Source: Accumulibacter sp. | Lineage (GTDB): Bacteria; Pseudomonadota; Gammaproteobacteria; Burkholderiales; Rhodocyclaceae | NCBI RefSeq assembly: GCF_029255125.1 | Contig: NZ_JAPUVR010000085.1 | Span: forward strand, 186,001 to 250,000 | Reading direction: 5' to 3' | DNA length: 64,000 nt | Shown here: positions 27,523 to 37,662 of the stretch, in pieces | Numbering within the stretch: position 1 is the stretch's first letter | Layout of the letters: the number at the start of each line of letters is the position of its first letter | Program-made: the position numbers and the translations under genes | The notes under the pieces: generated by a model | Told to the model about the DNA's origin: nothing | The model's database searches: none | What the model saw: only the letters and a program-made list of their open reading frames with translations

Positions 27523-28470
27523 CTAGCGCAGCACGAAGCGATCATTGCCGAACAGAGCGCCAAGGCCAGCACCTTCTGCGCGCAGGCGTTTGGCAAAGCG
27601 TTCGGCAATATTCTCCTTGATCGTGAAATCGACCACCCTTTCCGCCTTGATGATGTCACGCGCAACCGAGCCGACCGTGCCAAAGCCGTCGGCCAGTCCG
27701 AGCTGGATGCTCTGGCTCCCGGTCCACATCAAGCCGCTGAACATGTCAGGTGTCTCCTTCAGGCGCTGGCCGCGCCCGCGCCGCACGACCTCGATGAACT
27801 GCTGGTGGATTTCGCGCAGGAGTACCCGCGCGTGCTCCTTCTGCTTCACGTCCTGCGGCGAGAATGGGTCGAGAAAGCCCTTGTTCTCGCCAGCGGTCAG
27901 CAGGCGACGCTCGACGCCCAACTTGTCCATTGCACTGGTGAAACCAAAGCCGTCCATCAACACACCAATCGAGCCGACGATGCTCGCCTTATCGACGAAG
28001 ATCTGGTCGGCGGCCACGGCGATGTAATAGCCACCGGAAGCGCACAGGTCTTCGACCACGACATGCAGCGGAATCTGCGGATGCTTGGTGCGCAGGCGGC
28101 GAATCTCGTCGTGCACGATCCCGGCCTGTACCGGGCTGCCGCCCGGCGTGTTGACGCGCAGGATGACGCCGGCAGTTCCCTTGTCGGCAAACGCCGAGCG
28201 CAGGGCTTCACCGATGCTCTGCGCGCTGCCTTCACCACTGCTCTCAATCGTGCCATGCACATGGATCACCGCCGTGTGCCGACCATCACCGAGTTGCTCG
28301 GAGGCCCCCCAGTCGACCAGCATCAGGAGAACGGCAACCAGATAGGCGAGCCCGGCAAGCTTGAAGAAAATGCCCCAGCGGCGCTTCGCCCGCTGCTCCT
28401 GCAGCGAGGCGAAGGCGATTTTCTCCAACAATTGTCGTTCCCATCCGGGTTCGTTCTCAGGCGTATTCAA
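27523..28470 (-). CDS. sppA: Signal peptide peptidase SppA-type S49 protease
   Basis: Membrane-bound serine protease that degrades cleaved signal peptides. The 315-residue protein has one membrane helix near the N-terminus (IFFKLAGLAYLVAVLLMLVD, about 34-53). The catalytic serine is in EDLCASGGYYIAVAADQIF and the general-base lysine in VDKASIVGSIGVLMDGFGF, the short S49 arrangement. Translation starts at a TTG at 28470; the nearest ATG upstream meets a stop at once, and no internal start comes before the membrane helix. Confidence 0.93.
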   Translation of the reverse strand: MNTPENEPGWERQLLEKIAFASLQEQRAKRRWGIFFKLAGLAYLVAVLLMLVDWGASEQLGDGRHTAVIHVHGTIESSGEGSAQSIGEALRSAFADKGTAGVILRVNTPGGSPVQAGIVHDEIRRLRTKHPQIPLHVVVEDLCASGGYYIAVAADQIFVDKASIVGSIGVLMDGFGFTSAMDKLGVERRLLTAGENKGFLDPFSPQDVKQKEHARVLLREIHQQFIEVVRRGRGQRLKETPDMFSGLMWTGSQSIQLGLADGFGTVGSVARDIIKAERVVDFTIKENIAERFAKRLRAEGAGLGALFGNDRFVLR

Positions 28471-28676
28471 GGCATCTGCTCGCTTCTCGATAGAGTTGAT
28501 GGCACCATGCTTGGCGCGCAGTAGCTGCGGCCGCGCTCACGCCGCGTGACGCTTCGCCGCACGCTCCCGTTGTACTGCCCGGGAAAATCGAAGCATCGCG
28601 CTGCAGGCGATCTGCGCCACGATCAAAGCACATCGCGCGGGCGGAGTATAGCCCGGAACCGTCGTAAAATGAACGC

Positions 28677-29333
28677 TCAGGCGTTGTCCCTGAGCCATTT
28701 TGCCAGTTCGCCGATCGCCTGCAGGCGCGCCAGAGGGGCCAGCGCGTCGAGCGCCGCGGCCGGGTGCGCGCCATAGCCGGCCGCCAGCGCGGCAACTCCC
28801 GCGTTACGTGCCATCTGCAGATCGTGGGTCGTGTCGCCGATCATCAGCGTGCGCTCAGCACCGACCGCGAGTTCGTCCATCAGTTCACACAGCATCTGCG
28901 GATGCGGTTTGGAGAAACACTCGTCGGCACAGCGCGAAGCGTGGAAGCACTGACCGATCCCGCTGTGCGCGAACGCCCGCTGCAACCCCAGCCGGCTCTT
29001 GCCGGTCGCCACCGCGAGCAGGAAACCCGCTTCGGCAAGTTCGCCAATCAACTCCGGCACTCCGTCGAACAGGTGCAGTTCGTGGTCGTGCGCGAGATAA
29101 TGATGGCGATAGCGATCAACCAGTTGCGGATAACGTTCTGCCGGCAAGTCGGGCAAGGCGTACTGCAGCGCATCGCTCAAACCGAGGCCGATCACATGAC
29201 GGGCGCGCTCTTCCGGCGGAACCGGCAGCCCCAAGTCGCGACACGCCGCCTGAATCGCCCGCACGATGGCCCCCGCCGAGTCGAGCAGCGTGCCATCCCA
29301 GTCGAAGACCAGGAGATCGAATCTAGCGCCCAT
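28677..29333 (-). CDS. HAD-IA family hydrolase (Gph-like phosphatase)
   Basis: A 218-residue haloacid-dehalogenase phosphatase. Motif I is VFDWDGTLLDSAGAIV, motif II AVATGKSRLGLQRAF, motif III CFSKPHPQML, and motif IV MIGDTTHDLQMARNAGVAAL. It resembles phosphoglycolate phosphatase, but the neighbour rluC and the betaproteobacterial context do not fix the substrate. It overlaps the end of rluC by 11 bases. Confidence 0.9.
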   Translation of the reverse strand: MGARFDLLVFDWDGTLLDSAGAIVRAIQAACRDLGLPVPPEERARHVIGLGLSDALQYALPDLPAERYPQLVDRYRHHYLAHDHELHLFDGVPELIGELAEAGFLLAVATGKSRLGLQRAFAHSGIGQCFHASRCADECFSKPHPQMLCELMDELAVGAERTLMIGDTTHDLQMARNAGVAALAAGYGAHPAAALDALAPLARLQAIGELAKWLRDNA

Positions 29334-30315
29334 TGGCCAGACTTTCGGGCGTCGCCAGGCGCTCGACGAAGCGCGTCAGTGCTTCCGGCAGCGGCGCCTG
29401 CACGACCATCCGGCGGCCATCGACCGGATGAGGGAAACGCATCTGCCAGGCGTGCAGGAACATGCGCTTCAGCCCTTCGCGCGCCAGTGCGTGATTCGCG
29501 GTGTAATCGCCGTACTTCTCGTCGCCGGCCACCGGAAAACCGAGATGCGCGAGATGAACCCGAATCTGGTGCGTACGGCCTGTGCGCAATTCCGCTTCGA
29601 GCAGACTGAAGCGCTCCCAGCGGGCAAGCAGGCGAAACACGGTATGTGCAGCCCGCCCATCGTCGGCAACGCGCACGCGTCGCTCGCCAGAGCTGAGCAG
29701 ATACTTCAGCAGAGGCAGGCGAACATGCCGCAGCGGCTCCGACCAACGCCCGCAGACGAGCACCTGGTAACGCTTGTCGGCCGCGCCGACGGCGCCCGCC
29801 TGCCCGCCCTCGCGGAACATCTGGTGCAGGGCAAGCAGGGCCGAGCGCTTCTTGCCGAGCAACAAAATGCCCGAGGTCTCACGGTCGAGCCGGTGCGCCA
29901 GCTCAAGAAAGCGCGCCTGCGGGCGTTGCCGACGCAGCGCTTCGATCACCCCGAAACTCTCGCCGCTGCCCCCGTGCACGGCGATGCCGGCGGGCTTGTC
30001 GACGATCAGCAGCGCCTCGTCCTCGTACAGGACGGGCAGATGCACCTTCAGTTCGGCACCAGCAATCGCTGCCTGTTCGCCGTTGGCGCTGGCCACGCGC
30101 ATCGGCGGAATGCGCAGCACGTCGCCGATCTGCAGACGGTAGGCGGCATCCGCCCGCCGTCCGTTGACCCTTACCTGTCCGCTGCGTACGACGGTATACA
30201 CGTGACTCTTGGGAACGCCCTTGCACTTCTTGAACAAGAGATTGTCGAGTCGCTGGCCGCCCTCATTCTCGGTAATCAGTGTATGAATCACCGAGTTTTT
30301 GCTAATTTCGGTCAT
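29323..30315 (-). CDS. rluC: 23S rRNA pseudouridine(955/2504/2580) synthase RluC-like
   Basis: Pseudouridine synthase of the RluA family, 330 residues. An S4 RNA-binding domain (QRLDNLLFKKCKGVPKSHVY, then RSGQVRVNGRR) precedes the catalytic domain, with the aspartate in AHRLDRETSGILLLGKKR (about 139-156) and the later RTGRTHQIRVHLAHLGFPVA. It is divergent from rne, the same arrangement as E. coli rluC/rne, which supports the assignment. Confidence 0.95.
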   Translation of the reverse strand: MTEISKNSVIHTLITENEGGQRLDNLLFKKCKGVPKSHVYTVVRSGQVRVNGRRADAAYRLQIGDVLRIPPMRVASANGEQAAIAGAELKVHLPVLYEDEALLIVDKPAGIAVHGGSGESFGVIEALRRQRPQARFLELAHRLDRETSGILLLGKKRSALLALHQMFREGGQAGAVGAADKRYQVLVCGRWSEPLRHVRLPLLKYLLSSGERRVRVADDGRAAHTVFRLLARWERFSLLEAELRTGRTHQIRVHLAHLGFPVAGDEKYGDYTANHALAREGLKRMFLHAWQMRFPHPVDGRRMVVQAPLPEALTRFVERLATPESLANGR

Positions 30316-30727
30316 TTTGAATATACTTCACGCGATTTGCGTTCAGGGTTGAAAGAGGCGCTGACCCGTGAGACCGTCGAGCATCGCCGATTTGATTCTA
30401 TAGGAATTGCGACGCACTTTGCGGCTGGCCTCAGCCGCCTCGCTTGCGCTGACCTTGCGCAAGGCTGCCCAACGCCGATCACCTGGTTAAGTACGCTCAC
30501 CACGAAGTAGCGTTACCCCTTGTACTGCACGCGCCTAGCACCCACCGAGCGACCCCGACAGATGGGCCAGTTGTCGACTGGCACGGCCTGACCGGCCACT
30601 CAGTCGACGAAATATCCCGATCGCTTGCACTACCGGAAACGCCCCCCATGCATCCCGCCGACAACTAGTTCGTTGCTGCCTGCCCAAGGTATTTCCCCCG
30701 TGATTACGCGCGTGGGAGCCAAAACCC
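30316..30727 (+). promoter_or_regulatory. Long rne leader / rluC-rne intergenic region
   Basis: These 412 bases between the divergent rluC and rne genes hold no convincing gene. They probably include the rne promoter and a long 5' untranslated leader, as known for E. coli rne, whose leader mediates autoregulation by RNase E cleavage. I found no clear -35/-10 pair. The strongest structure is the hairpin at 30573-30608. Confidence 0.55.
30573..30608 (+). promoter_or_regulatory. Stem-loop in the rne leader
   Basis: GTCGACTG (30573-30580) and CAGTCGAC (30601-30608) form a perfect 8-bp stem. Inside it GGCC (30585-30588) and GGCC (30594-30597) can pair over a 5-base loop. The element ends about 120 bases before the rne ATG, and AAATA follows at once as a possible single-stranded RNase E site. 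By analogy with the E. coli rne leader hairpin it may mediate feedback control. Confidence 0.5.
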
Positions 30728-33610
30728 ATGAAACGCATGCTTTTTAACGCAACACAGGCCGAGGAACTGCGTGTTGCCATTGTCGACGGTCAGAAGCTGA
30801 TTGACCTCGACATTGAATCGGCCGCCAAGGAACAGAAGAAGAGCAACATTTATAAAGCGGTCATCACCCGGATCGAGCCCAGCCTGGAGGCCGCGTTCGT
30901 CGATTACGGTTCGGAGCGGCACGGCTTTCTCCCCTTCAAGGAGATCTCGCGCGCCTTTTTCCAGGCCGGCGTCGATAGCGGACGGGCAACGATCAAGGAA
31001 GCACTGCGCGAAGGCCAGGAACTGATCGTCCAGGTCGACAAGGACGAACGCGGCACGAAAGGCGCCGCCTTGACGACCTTCGTCAGCCTGGCCGGACGCT
31101 ATCTCGTGCTGATGCCGAACAACCCGCGCGGCGGCGGCGTCTCGCGCCGGGTCGAGGGTAGCGAGCGCACCGAACTGCGCGAGGTGATGGATCAGCTTCA
31201 GGTCCCGCCCGGAATGAGCCTGATTGCGCGCACGGCGGCGATCGGCCGCAACGCCGAAGAACTGCAGTGGGACCTGAACTACCTGCTGCAACTCTGGAAG
31301 GCCATCGAATCGGCGGCCGGACAACAAAAGGGCGCCTTTCTCATCTACCAGGAGGGCAGCCTGGTCATTCGAGCAATCCGCGACTACTTTCAGCCGGACA
31401 TCGGAGAAATCCTGATCGACACCGACGAGGTCTTCGAACAGGCGCAGCAGTTCATGGCGCATGTCATGCCGGCAACGGTGAACCGGGTCAAACGCTATCG
31501 CGATGATGTACCGCTCTTCTCGCGCTTTCAGATCGAACACCAGATCGAATCGGCCTACTCGCGCCAGGTCACCTTGCCCTCGGGTGGCGCGATTGTTCTC
31601 GATCACACCGAAGCGCTGGTCTCGATCGACGTCAACTCGGGGCGCGCAACGCGCGGTGCGGACATCGAGGAGACCGCCTTGCGCACCAACCTCGAAGCCG
31701 CCGAAGAAGTGGCCCGCCAGTTGCGCCTGCGAGACCTTGGCGGCCTGATCATCATCGACTTCATCGACATGGAGAACCAGCGCAACCAGCGCGAGGTGGA
31801 GAACCGCGTGCGCGATGCGCTGCGTTTCGATCGCGCTCGCGTGCAGACCGGCAAGATCAGCCGCTTTGGTCTGCTCGAGCTCTCCCGCCAGCGCCTGCGA
31901 CCAGCGCTCGCCGAAACCAGCTACATCCCCTGCCCGCGCTGCTCGGGAACCGGCCATATCCGGAGCACCGAGTCGGCCGCGCTGCACATCCTGCGCATCC
32001 TCGAAGAGGAAGCGATGAAGGACAGCACGGCAGCGGTGCACGCGCAGGTCCCGATCGACGTCGCAACCTTTCTGTTGAACGAGAAGCGCAGCGAGGTGCA
32101 GGCCGTCGAGCAGCGGCACAAGGTGAGCATTCTGTTGATCCCCAATATGCACCTGGAGACGCCGCAGCATTCGGTGAGCCGCATCCGACACGACGAAACC
32201 GGTCAGGAAGAGCTTCAGCAGCCGTCGTACCGGATGGTCGGCACACCGGCCGAGGAGAGCGGCAAGGAAGGAACAAGCACGGCGGACAGCCGCGCGCCGC
32301 GCGCAGAAGCCGCAATCAAGGGGGTCACGGCCGCGCAACCTGCCCCGATCGTCGCCGAGCCTGCCGAGCCGCGTAGTGAGAAACCGCCAACTGCGGCCGG
32401 CCGCTTCCTCAGCCGGGTCCTTTCCTGGTTCCGCCACAAAGCTGAGCCGGCGGCGCCCAGCGAGCAACCGGAAGCGCGCCCGCAGCGCGTCGCCGCAGCG
32501 CGTAGCCAGACGCGCGAGGCTGCCCGTGGTGAGAATCCTCGTTCCACCCGTCGTGAGGACAGCCGCGAACCCGGTGAAGCTGCCCGCAACGCGCGCGAGG
32601 CTGGGCCGATGATGAACAGCAGCACGCGCAGCGAGGCGGGCAAACCGCGCGAAGCACGTGACACCCGCGAGGTGCGCGAAACGCGTGAACCCCGCGAGCC
32701 GCGCCCAGCACGTCGCCAGCGCGGCGAGCGGCGCGACCCGGCGGCGGCGCCCGCTGGCAACGAGAACAAGAGCGAAAGCGTAGCGGCAACACTCCCGGCA
32801 GTGCCACGCACACCGGTCGCGGCGAACGAAACCGGCGTCGACGAGACCGCCAACGGAACGCGTCGGCGCGGTCGGCGCGGCGGCCGACGCGAGCGCGGCG
32901 AGCCCGCCGAAGGCCAGCTTGATCTGCTCAACGGTACCGCTGGCGCCGCCGATGGGGCGATCAGAAGCGCACCGAGCAACCGCCAGCGGCCGGCTGATGC
33001 AGGTCCACCGGCTGAGGCGACATCGGTCGCCGCCGAGTCAGCCGGACAAGCGCGGCGCAACGTGCCGGAATCGGCGCCGCGGGCGGTCGAGCACCATCAG
33101 GCCAAGGCGCTTGTCGTCGATGCGATGGCCGGCGGCACCGCACTGCTGCCCGTCAGTGCGCGCGAGGTGGGTGGCGTGACCCATCCACCCGATCGCCCGC
33201 CAGCGGCAGACGGCGAAGCGCCCGCACCGCCCGCCATTGCCACGGCGAACGGCGTGCCGGCGAGCGCGCCCAACAGGACGGATGCGTTGGCACAGGTTCC
33301 CGCAGCTCCGCCGGAGGACCGGCCTGCGCCGACGCAGCAAACGCTCCAGCAGCGCGTCCTGCAGACCAAGGCGGCCGACGCCACCGGCGAGGTAGCCGAA
33401 GCAGTGAGCACAGTGCCTGTTCAGAACCTGCGCGAAACGATACGCGAAACGGCGGCGAGCAGCGGACTGATCATGGTTGAAACCAGCCCGCAGAAGCTTT
33501 CGCCGCTGCCGCCCGCCGTTGCGGCGAGCGCGCCGCGACCTCCCCGCCGGCAGCGTGTGCCGGTGGAGAGCTCCGACGAGCCGCTGGTGATGGTCGAAAC
33601 GCAGAAATGA
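30728..33610 (+). CDS. rne: Ribonuclease E
   Basis: Endoribonuclease and degradosome scaffold, 960 residues. The catalytic half has an N-terminal [20 protein letters not shown], an S1 domain (about 38-120), the DNase-I-like motif [12 protein letters not shown] with the first catalytic aspartate, [13 protein letters not shown] with the second, and the zinc-link [10 protein letters not shown] near residue 405. Everything after about 520 is low-complexity and rich in Arg, Glu, Ala and Pro (for example [20 protein letters not shown]), as expected for the unstructured scaffold half; [10 protein letters not shown] and [14 protein letters not shown] patches probably bind RNA. The C-terminal LMVETQK-like end is normal. 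Confidence 0.97.
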   Translation: MKRMLFNATQAEELRVAIVDGQKLIDLDIESAAKEQKKSNIYKAVITRIEPSLEAAFVDYGSERHGFLPFKEISRAFFQAGVDSGRATIKEALREGQELIVQVDKDERGTKGAALTTFVSLAGRYLVLMPNNPRGGGVSRRVEGSERTELREVMDQLQVPPGMSLIARTAAIGRNAEELQWDLNYLLQLWKAIESAAGQQKGAFLIYQEGSLVIRAIRDYFQPDIGEILIDTDEVFEQAQQFMAHVMPATVNRVKRYRDDVPLFSRFQIEHQIESAYSRQVTLPSGGAIVLDHTEALVSIDVNSGRATRGADIEETALRTNLEAAEEVARQLRLRDLGGLIIIDFIDMENQRNQREVENRVRDALRFDRARVQTGKISRFGLLELSRQRLRPALAETSYIPCPRCSGTGHIRSTESAALHILRILEEEAMKDSTAAVHAQVPIDVATFLLNEKRSEVQAVEQRHKVSILLIPNMHLETPQHSVSRIRHDETGQEELQQPSYRMVGTPAEESGKEGTSTADSRAPRAEAAIKGVTAAQPAPIVAEPAEPRSEKPPTAAGRFLSRVLSWFRHKAEPAAPSEQPEARPQRVAAARSQTREAARGENPRSTRREDSREPGEAARNAREAGPMMNSSTRSEAGKPREARDTREVRETREPREPRPARRQRGERRDPAAAPAGNENKSESVAATLPAVPRTPVAANETGVDETANGTRRRGRRGGRRERGEPAEGQLDLLNGTAGAADGAIRSAPSNRQRPADAGPPAEATSVAAESAGQARRNVPESAPRAVEHHQAKALVVDAMAGGTALLPVSAREVGGVTHPPDRPPAADGEAPAPPAIATANGVPASAPNRTDALAQVPAAPPEDRPAPTQQTLQQRVLQTKAADATGEVAEAVSTVPVQNLRETIRETAASSGLIMVETSPQKLSPLPPAVAASAPRPPRRQRVPVESSDEPLVMVETQK

Positions 33611-33650
33611 GGCGCGCCCGCCTGCACGACGGTCGGCTGCGGCCTGACGC

Positions 33651-33953
33651 GTGTCCGTGAACGGCGCAGGAGAAGCGCCGCCGGCGTCGCACCCGGCGGA
33701 CGATCTCTTCGGCTTCCCCTGCGCATTTCCGCTGAAAATCATCGGGCGGGCCGACCCTGACCTGACCGCAGCGGTGCTTGCCGTGGTCCAGCGGCACGCA
33801 CCCGACTTCTCCGGCGCAAGCATGCAGGTGCGCGCCTCGCGCGCCGGCAGTTATCTCAGCCTGACCTGTACGATCAACGCCGTCAGCCGGCAACAGCTCG
33901 ACGCACTTTATCGGGAACTGTGCACGCATGCGCTGGTCAGGATGGTGCTATGA
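33651..33953 (+). CDS. ybeD: YbeD/DUF493 family protein
   Basis: A 100-residue protein with the ACT-like DUF493 fold: FGFPCAFPLKIIGRADPDLT, then SRAGSYLSLTCTINAVSRQQ and a helix to the end. The role is not settled; in many proteobacteria it sits before lipB, as here. It starts with GTG at 33651 or a second GTG two codons later. Its stop overlaps the lipB start (ATGA). Confidence 0.9.
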   Translation: MSVNGAGEAPPASHPADDLFGFPCAFPLKIIGRADPDLTAAVLAVVQRHAPDFSGASMQVRASRAGSYLSLTCTINAVSRQQLDALYRELCTHALVRMVL

Positions 33954-34636
33954 ACGAAACGCCCGGCGCGCCCGGCGCTGACCGGGCGGCCTGGCCACCG
34001 GATCCCGCTGATGCCGCAGCGTGCCTCTTACGTATCCGGAATCTCGGCCGCTGCGAGTATCGGCAGACCTGGCAAGCCATGGTCGACTTCACGCTGGCAC
34101 GGACGGCGGAAACCGACGACGAGATCTGGTGCTGCGAGCACCCACCGGTGTTCACCCTGGGACAAGCCGGGCGGCCGGAGCACCTGCTCGCCGACATCGG
34201 CATTCCGCTGGTGCGCACTGACCGCGGCGGGCAGATTACGTATCATGGGCCGGGCCAGGTGGTCATCTACTTGTTGCTCGACCTGAACCGACGACGTTTG
34301 AAAGTGCGCGAGGTGGTCACCCTGATCGAACAGTCGGTCATCGAATTCCTCGCCGGACACGGCATCGCGGCACAGCGCCGCACGGCCGCACCCGGCGTTT
34401 ATGTCGGCAGCGCCAAGATCGCCGCGCTCGGCCTGCGCGTACGTCGAGCGTGCTGCTACCACGGACTGAGCCTCAATGTCGACATGGATCTGGCCCCGTT
34501 CGCGGCGATCAACCCCTGCGGCTATCCTGGCCTGCAGGTAACGCAGACCAGCGACCTTGGCCTGGCGCTGACTCCCCGGCAGGCGTCGGCAGCGCTCGTC
34601 GAGCAACTGGCAAGACAACTGGAGGGCCGCTCATGA
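33950..34636 (+). CDS. lipB: Octanoyl-[ACP]:protein N-octanoyltransferase
   Basis: Transfers octanoate from ACP to lipoyl domains. The 228-residue protein has [20 protein letters not shown], the catalytic lysine in [15 protein letters not shown] and the nucleophile cysteine in [14 protein letters not shown]. The ATG at 33950 overlaps the ybeD stop by four bases and is preferred to the ATG ten codons earlier. It is coupled to lipA by another ATGA overlap. Confidence 0.97.
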   Translation: MNETPGAPGADRAAWPPDPADAAACLLRIRNLGRCEYRQTWQAMVDFTLARTAETDDEIWCCEHPPVFTLGQAGRPEHLLADIGIPLVRTDRGGQITYHGPGQVVIYLLLDLNRRRLKVREVVTLIEQSVIEFLAGHGIAAQRRTAAPGVYVGSAKIAALGLRVRRACCYHGLSLNVDMDLAPFAAINPCGYPGLQVTQTSDLGLALTPRQASAALVEQLARQLEGRS

Positions 34637-35616
34637 ACGAGCACGACAGAGACGATGCGACAGCGCCATTGAACGTGCGCATTGCCGGCAGCAAGCAGAA
34701 GGGGGAACTGAAGACGGCGCGCATTCCGCTACGCATCGTCGCGCAGCCACCGCAGCGAAAACCGGAATGGATTCGCGTCAAGGCGGGAAACGAGAGCGGC
34801 CGCTTCGGCGAGATCAAACGCCTGTTGCGTGACCACAAGCTGCACACGGTTTGCGAAGAGGCAGCCTGCCCGAACATCGGCGAGTGCTTTGGGCGCGGTA
34901 CCGCGACCTTCATGATCCTCGGCGACATCTGCACGCGGCGCTGCCCGTTCTGCGATGTCGGCCACGGCAAGCCGCTACCACCCGACCCCGAGGAGCCGGC
35001 CAAGCTCGCCGCCAGCGTCGCCCGTCTGAAGTTGCGTTACGTCGTGATCACCAGCGTCGACCGCGACGATCTGCGCGACGGCGGCGCTCGCCATTTTGTC
35101 GAGGTACTCGCCGCCGTTCGCCGGGCCTCACCTGAAACGACGATCGAAACGCTCGTTCCCGACTTCCGTGGGCGCATGCCGCTTGCCCTGGAGGTACTCG
35201 GCGAGTCCTTGCCGGACATCCTGAATCACAATCTCGAAACGGTCCCGCGCCTCTACCGGCAAGCGCGTCCGGGCGCAGACTACGCGCACTCGCTGGCATT
35301 CCTGCGTGCTTTCAAGGCCCGCTATCCGCAGGTGCCGACCAAGTCCGGCCTGATGGTAGGACTCGGCGAGACCGACGAAGAAATCATCGAAGTCCTGCGC
35401 GACTTACGCGCCAATGCGGTCGACATGCTCACTATCGGACAGTATCTGGCGCCCTCGACCCACCACCTGCCAGTCGCTCGCTACGTCCATCCGACAACTT
35501 TCGACGCGTACGCAGAGCAAGCCCGCGCAATGGGTTTCAGTGCTGCTGCCTGCGGTCCGCTGGTGCGCTCAAGCTATTGGGCCGATGCGCAAGCCCACGA
35601 CGCCGGGCTCACCTGA
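34633..35616 (+). CDS. lipA: Lipoyl synthase
   Basis: Radical-SAM enzyme that inserts two sulfurs into octanoyl domains. The 327-residue protein has the auxiliary-cluster motif [12 protein letters not shown] (about residues 74-85), the radical-SAM motif CTRRCPFC (about 100-107) and the closing R-S-S-Y serine motif [12 protein letters not shown]. It starts inside the lipB stop codon. ybeD, lipB and lipA therefore form one tightly coupled operon. Confidence 0.98.
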   Translation: MNEHDRDDATAPLNVRIAGSKQKGELKTARIPLRIVAQPPQRKPEWIRVKAGNESGRFGEIKRLLRDHKLHTVCEEAACPNIGECFGRGTATFMILGDICTRRCPFCDVGHGKPLPPDPEEPAKLAASVARLKLRYVVITSVDRDDLRDGGARHFVEVLAAVRRASPETTIETLVPDFRGRMPLALEVLGESLPDILNHNLETVPRLYRQARPGADYAHSLAFLRAFKARYPQVPTKSGLMVGLGETDEEIIEVLRDLRANAVDMLTIGQYLAPSTHHLPVARYVHPTTFDAYAEQARAMGFSAAACGPLVRSSYWADAQAHDAGLT

Positions 35617-35662
35617 GCGTGGCGCACCGGGCGGGCCGGGCACGCCGCGCCACCTGACGGCA

Positions 35663-36181
35663 TCAGTGGTAGCGAACGAAGCGCGCCGGGTAATGGGCGG
35701 TGGCCCAGGCGAGAAACAGATACTTGACCGTCTTGCCAACGCCGACCGCAAGCATGATGCCAGGCGTCGACACGTTGGCCAGCGCGCAGAAGAGCAAGGC
35801 CGGCGTCTGCGGCATCGGCGAGCCGGCGATCACCAGCATCGCGACAAGTCCCCAGCGCTGCAGCCATTCGCTGGCCATGCGCCAAGCCTCGCTGTGCACC
35901 AACTCGGGATAGCGGACCAGGATGAACTCCCAGCCCAGATACTGGAAGATTTCGACCAGTACGGCAGCGCCACAGCCGCTCGCCACGCCGCACCAGAGGC
36001 CGAGCGTGCGCCAACGCCTGGGCGCCAGGAGAACTGCCGGGATGAGGACGGCAACAAAGGGAAAGCTGAACGTAATGGTCGCCGCAAAAGCAATCACGCT
36101 CACCACGAGCGAGTAGTAGCGATGGCCGACGCTGCGCATCAGCAGACGGCGCAACCAGTCGGGCAGAACGTGCGTCCTCAT
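35663..36181 (-). CDS. YqaA/DedA-like VTT-domain membrane protein
   Basis: A 172-residue inner-membrane protein with four to five membrane segments. The IAGSPMPQTPALLFCALANV stretch near residue 120 resembles the glycine/proline re-entrant loop of YqaA/DedA (VTT/SNARE-associated) proteins, which are thought to act in lipid or proton-coupled transport. The ATG at 36181 gives MRTHVLPDWLRRLLMRSVGH; the longer upstream frame is basic, low-complexity sequence. Convergent with lipA. Confidence 0.8.
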   Translation of the reverse strand: MRTHVLPDWLRRLLMRSVGHRYYSLVVSVIAFAATITFSFPFVAVLIPAVLLAPRRWRTLGLWCGVASGCGAAVLVEIFQYLGWEFILVRYPELVHSEAWRMASEWLQRWGLVAMLVIAGSPMPQTPALLFCALANVSTPGIMLAVGVGKTVKYLFLAWATAHYPARFVRYH

Positions 36182-36322
36182 GCGCGGCGGATCTGAGCGG
36201 GTTTGACGAGCGATCGGCGGCCCGCTGGTGGCCTTGAGGCTTGTACTTCGCGCCGCGCACAGGCTATCCTTGTCGGATTTTTGCGCTGATCGCCGGCAAC
36301 CGACCATTGGGAGAGACTCATC

Positions 36323-37015
36323 ATGCGACGCCTGCTACGAATTCTTGGCATTGTAAGCGCTTTGCTGATCGGTGGACACGCGTTCGCCGGCGGTCTCGGC
36401 GAACTGTCGGCGGGCGACGCCTCGTCCGGTCTGAAAGAGGCGCTGATACGCGGCGCGGACGTCGCCGTCAGCCAGCTGGGCAAGACCGACGGCTACATGG
36501 GCGACGCGCGCGTGCGCATCCCACTACCCGACTCGCTGCGCCCTGCCGAGAAAATGATGCGCCGTCTCGGGATGAAGAAACAAGCCGACGAGTTGATCGC
36601 GACGATGAATCGCGCGGCCGAGTCGGCGGTGGTCGAAGCCAAACCCATCCTTCTCGATGCGGTGCGCAACATGAGCTTCAGCGATGCGAAAGGAATCCTC
36701 ACCGGAGGTGACGACGCAGCCACACAGTACTTCAAGCGCACGACTTCCGCGCCGATCGGCGAACGTTTCCTGCCGATCGTCAAACAGGCGACAGCCAAGG
36801 TCCAGTTGAGCGATCAATACAACCGCTACGCCGGCCAGGCAGCCAAGCTCGGCCTGCTTGACGACAAGGATGCAAACCTCGACAGCTACGTCACCCAGAA
36901 AGCGCTCGACGGCTTGTTCCTGATGATTGCGGAGCAGGAAAAGGCGATCCGCAAGGACCCGATCGGCACCGGATCAAAACTCCTGCAAAGCGTTTTCGGC
37001 GCGCTCGGCAAGTGA
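36323..37015 (+). CDS. DUF4197 domain-containing exported protein
   Basis: A 230-residue protein with a signal peptide (RLLRILGIVSALLIGGHAFA). The body matches DUF4197: SSGLKEALIRGADVAVSQLG, VRIPLPDSLRPAEKMMRRLG, FSDAKGILTGGDDAATQYFK and QKALDGLFLMIAEQEKAIRK. The family is periplasmic and uncharacterised. The stop codon overlaps the GTG start of the RlpA-like gene. Confidence 0.9.
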   Translation: MRRLLRILGIVSALLIGGHAFAGGLGELSAGDASSGLKEALIRGADVAVSQLGKTDGYMGDARVRIPLPDSLRPAEKMMRRLGMKKQADELIATMNRAAESAVVEAKPILLDAVRNMSFSDAKGILTGGDDAATQYFKRTTSAPIGERFLPIVKQATAKVQLSDQYNRYAGQAAKLGLLDDKDANLDSYVTQKALDGLFLMIAEQEKAIRKDPIGTGSKLLQSVFGALGK

Positions 37016-37647
37016 GCTACCCAGCGGTAGCGACACGCAGCCTGGCGACGACGCAGCGACGACCTCCGGCGAACAGCCCGCCAGCCGCCTCAGACAAGCT
37101 GCCGCCAAACAGCCGGCCGCCCGGGCCGTGCTCACCGATCGCCAAAGCCAGCCATGCACGCCAGCTCGTCGGGCTTCTTCTGACTGCACTCTTGCCCGGC
37201 TTTGCCGCTGCCGCCGACACCACCCCGCTGCTCGGCGCACTTGGCCAATGGCCAAGCACGCCGCCAATCGTATCCGGACGCGCGAGCTTCTACGGAGCGA
37301 GCTTCACCGGGCGAAAAACCGCTTCCGGCGAGCCCTTCCACCATGAAAGCATCTCCGCGGCGAGCAATCGCTTCCCGCTTGGAACGCTGGTCGCCGTCCG
37401 CCGCCAGACGTCGGCGCGCTGTATCGTCGTCAAGATCAACGACCGGATGGGCCATCGCACGCGCCTGATCGACCTGTCGCGCGAGGCAGCGGTACGCCTG
37501 GGGATGATCGAGGTCGGAGTGACCGAGGTCGACGTCGTTCCCCTGCCGAAGGCGCTGGTCGGGCACGAACACGCGTGCAAACTGGCCTTCAGCCCGCCAA
37601 TACAGCTGCATGTCGAGAATCTGTCGCTCAGCGAAGAGAAACGCTGA
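37012..37647 (+). CDS. RlpA-like septal-ring lytic transglycosylase family protein
   Basis: A protein of up to 211 residues with a double-psi beta-barrel (DPBB) domain. The motifs RASFYGASFTGRKTASGEPF and KINDRMGHRTRLIDLSREAA carry the glutamate and aspartate equivalent to the catalytic pair of RlpA. A signal sequence (QLVGLLLTALLPGFAAAADT) lies at residues 51-70, unusually deep, so the true start may be downstream of the GTG at 37012. No SPOR domain follows, so this is a short RlpA variant. It may cut naked glycan strands; activity is inferred. Confidence 0.82.
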   Translation: MSYPAVATRSLATTQRRPPANSPPAASDKLPPNSRPPGPCSPIAKASHARQLVGLLLTALLPGFAAAADTTPLLGALGQWPSTPPIVSGRASFYGASFTGRKTASGEPFHHESISAASNRFPLGTLVAVRRQTSARCIVVKINDRMGHRTRLIDLSREAAVRLGMIEVGVTEVDVVPLPKALVGHEHACKLAFSPPIQLHVENLSLSEEKR

Positions 37648-37662
37648 TCGAGCGAGCCAAGC

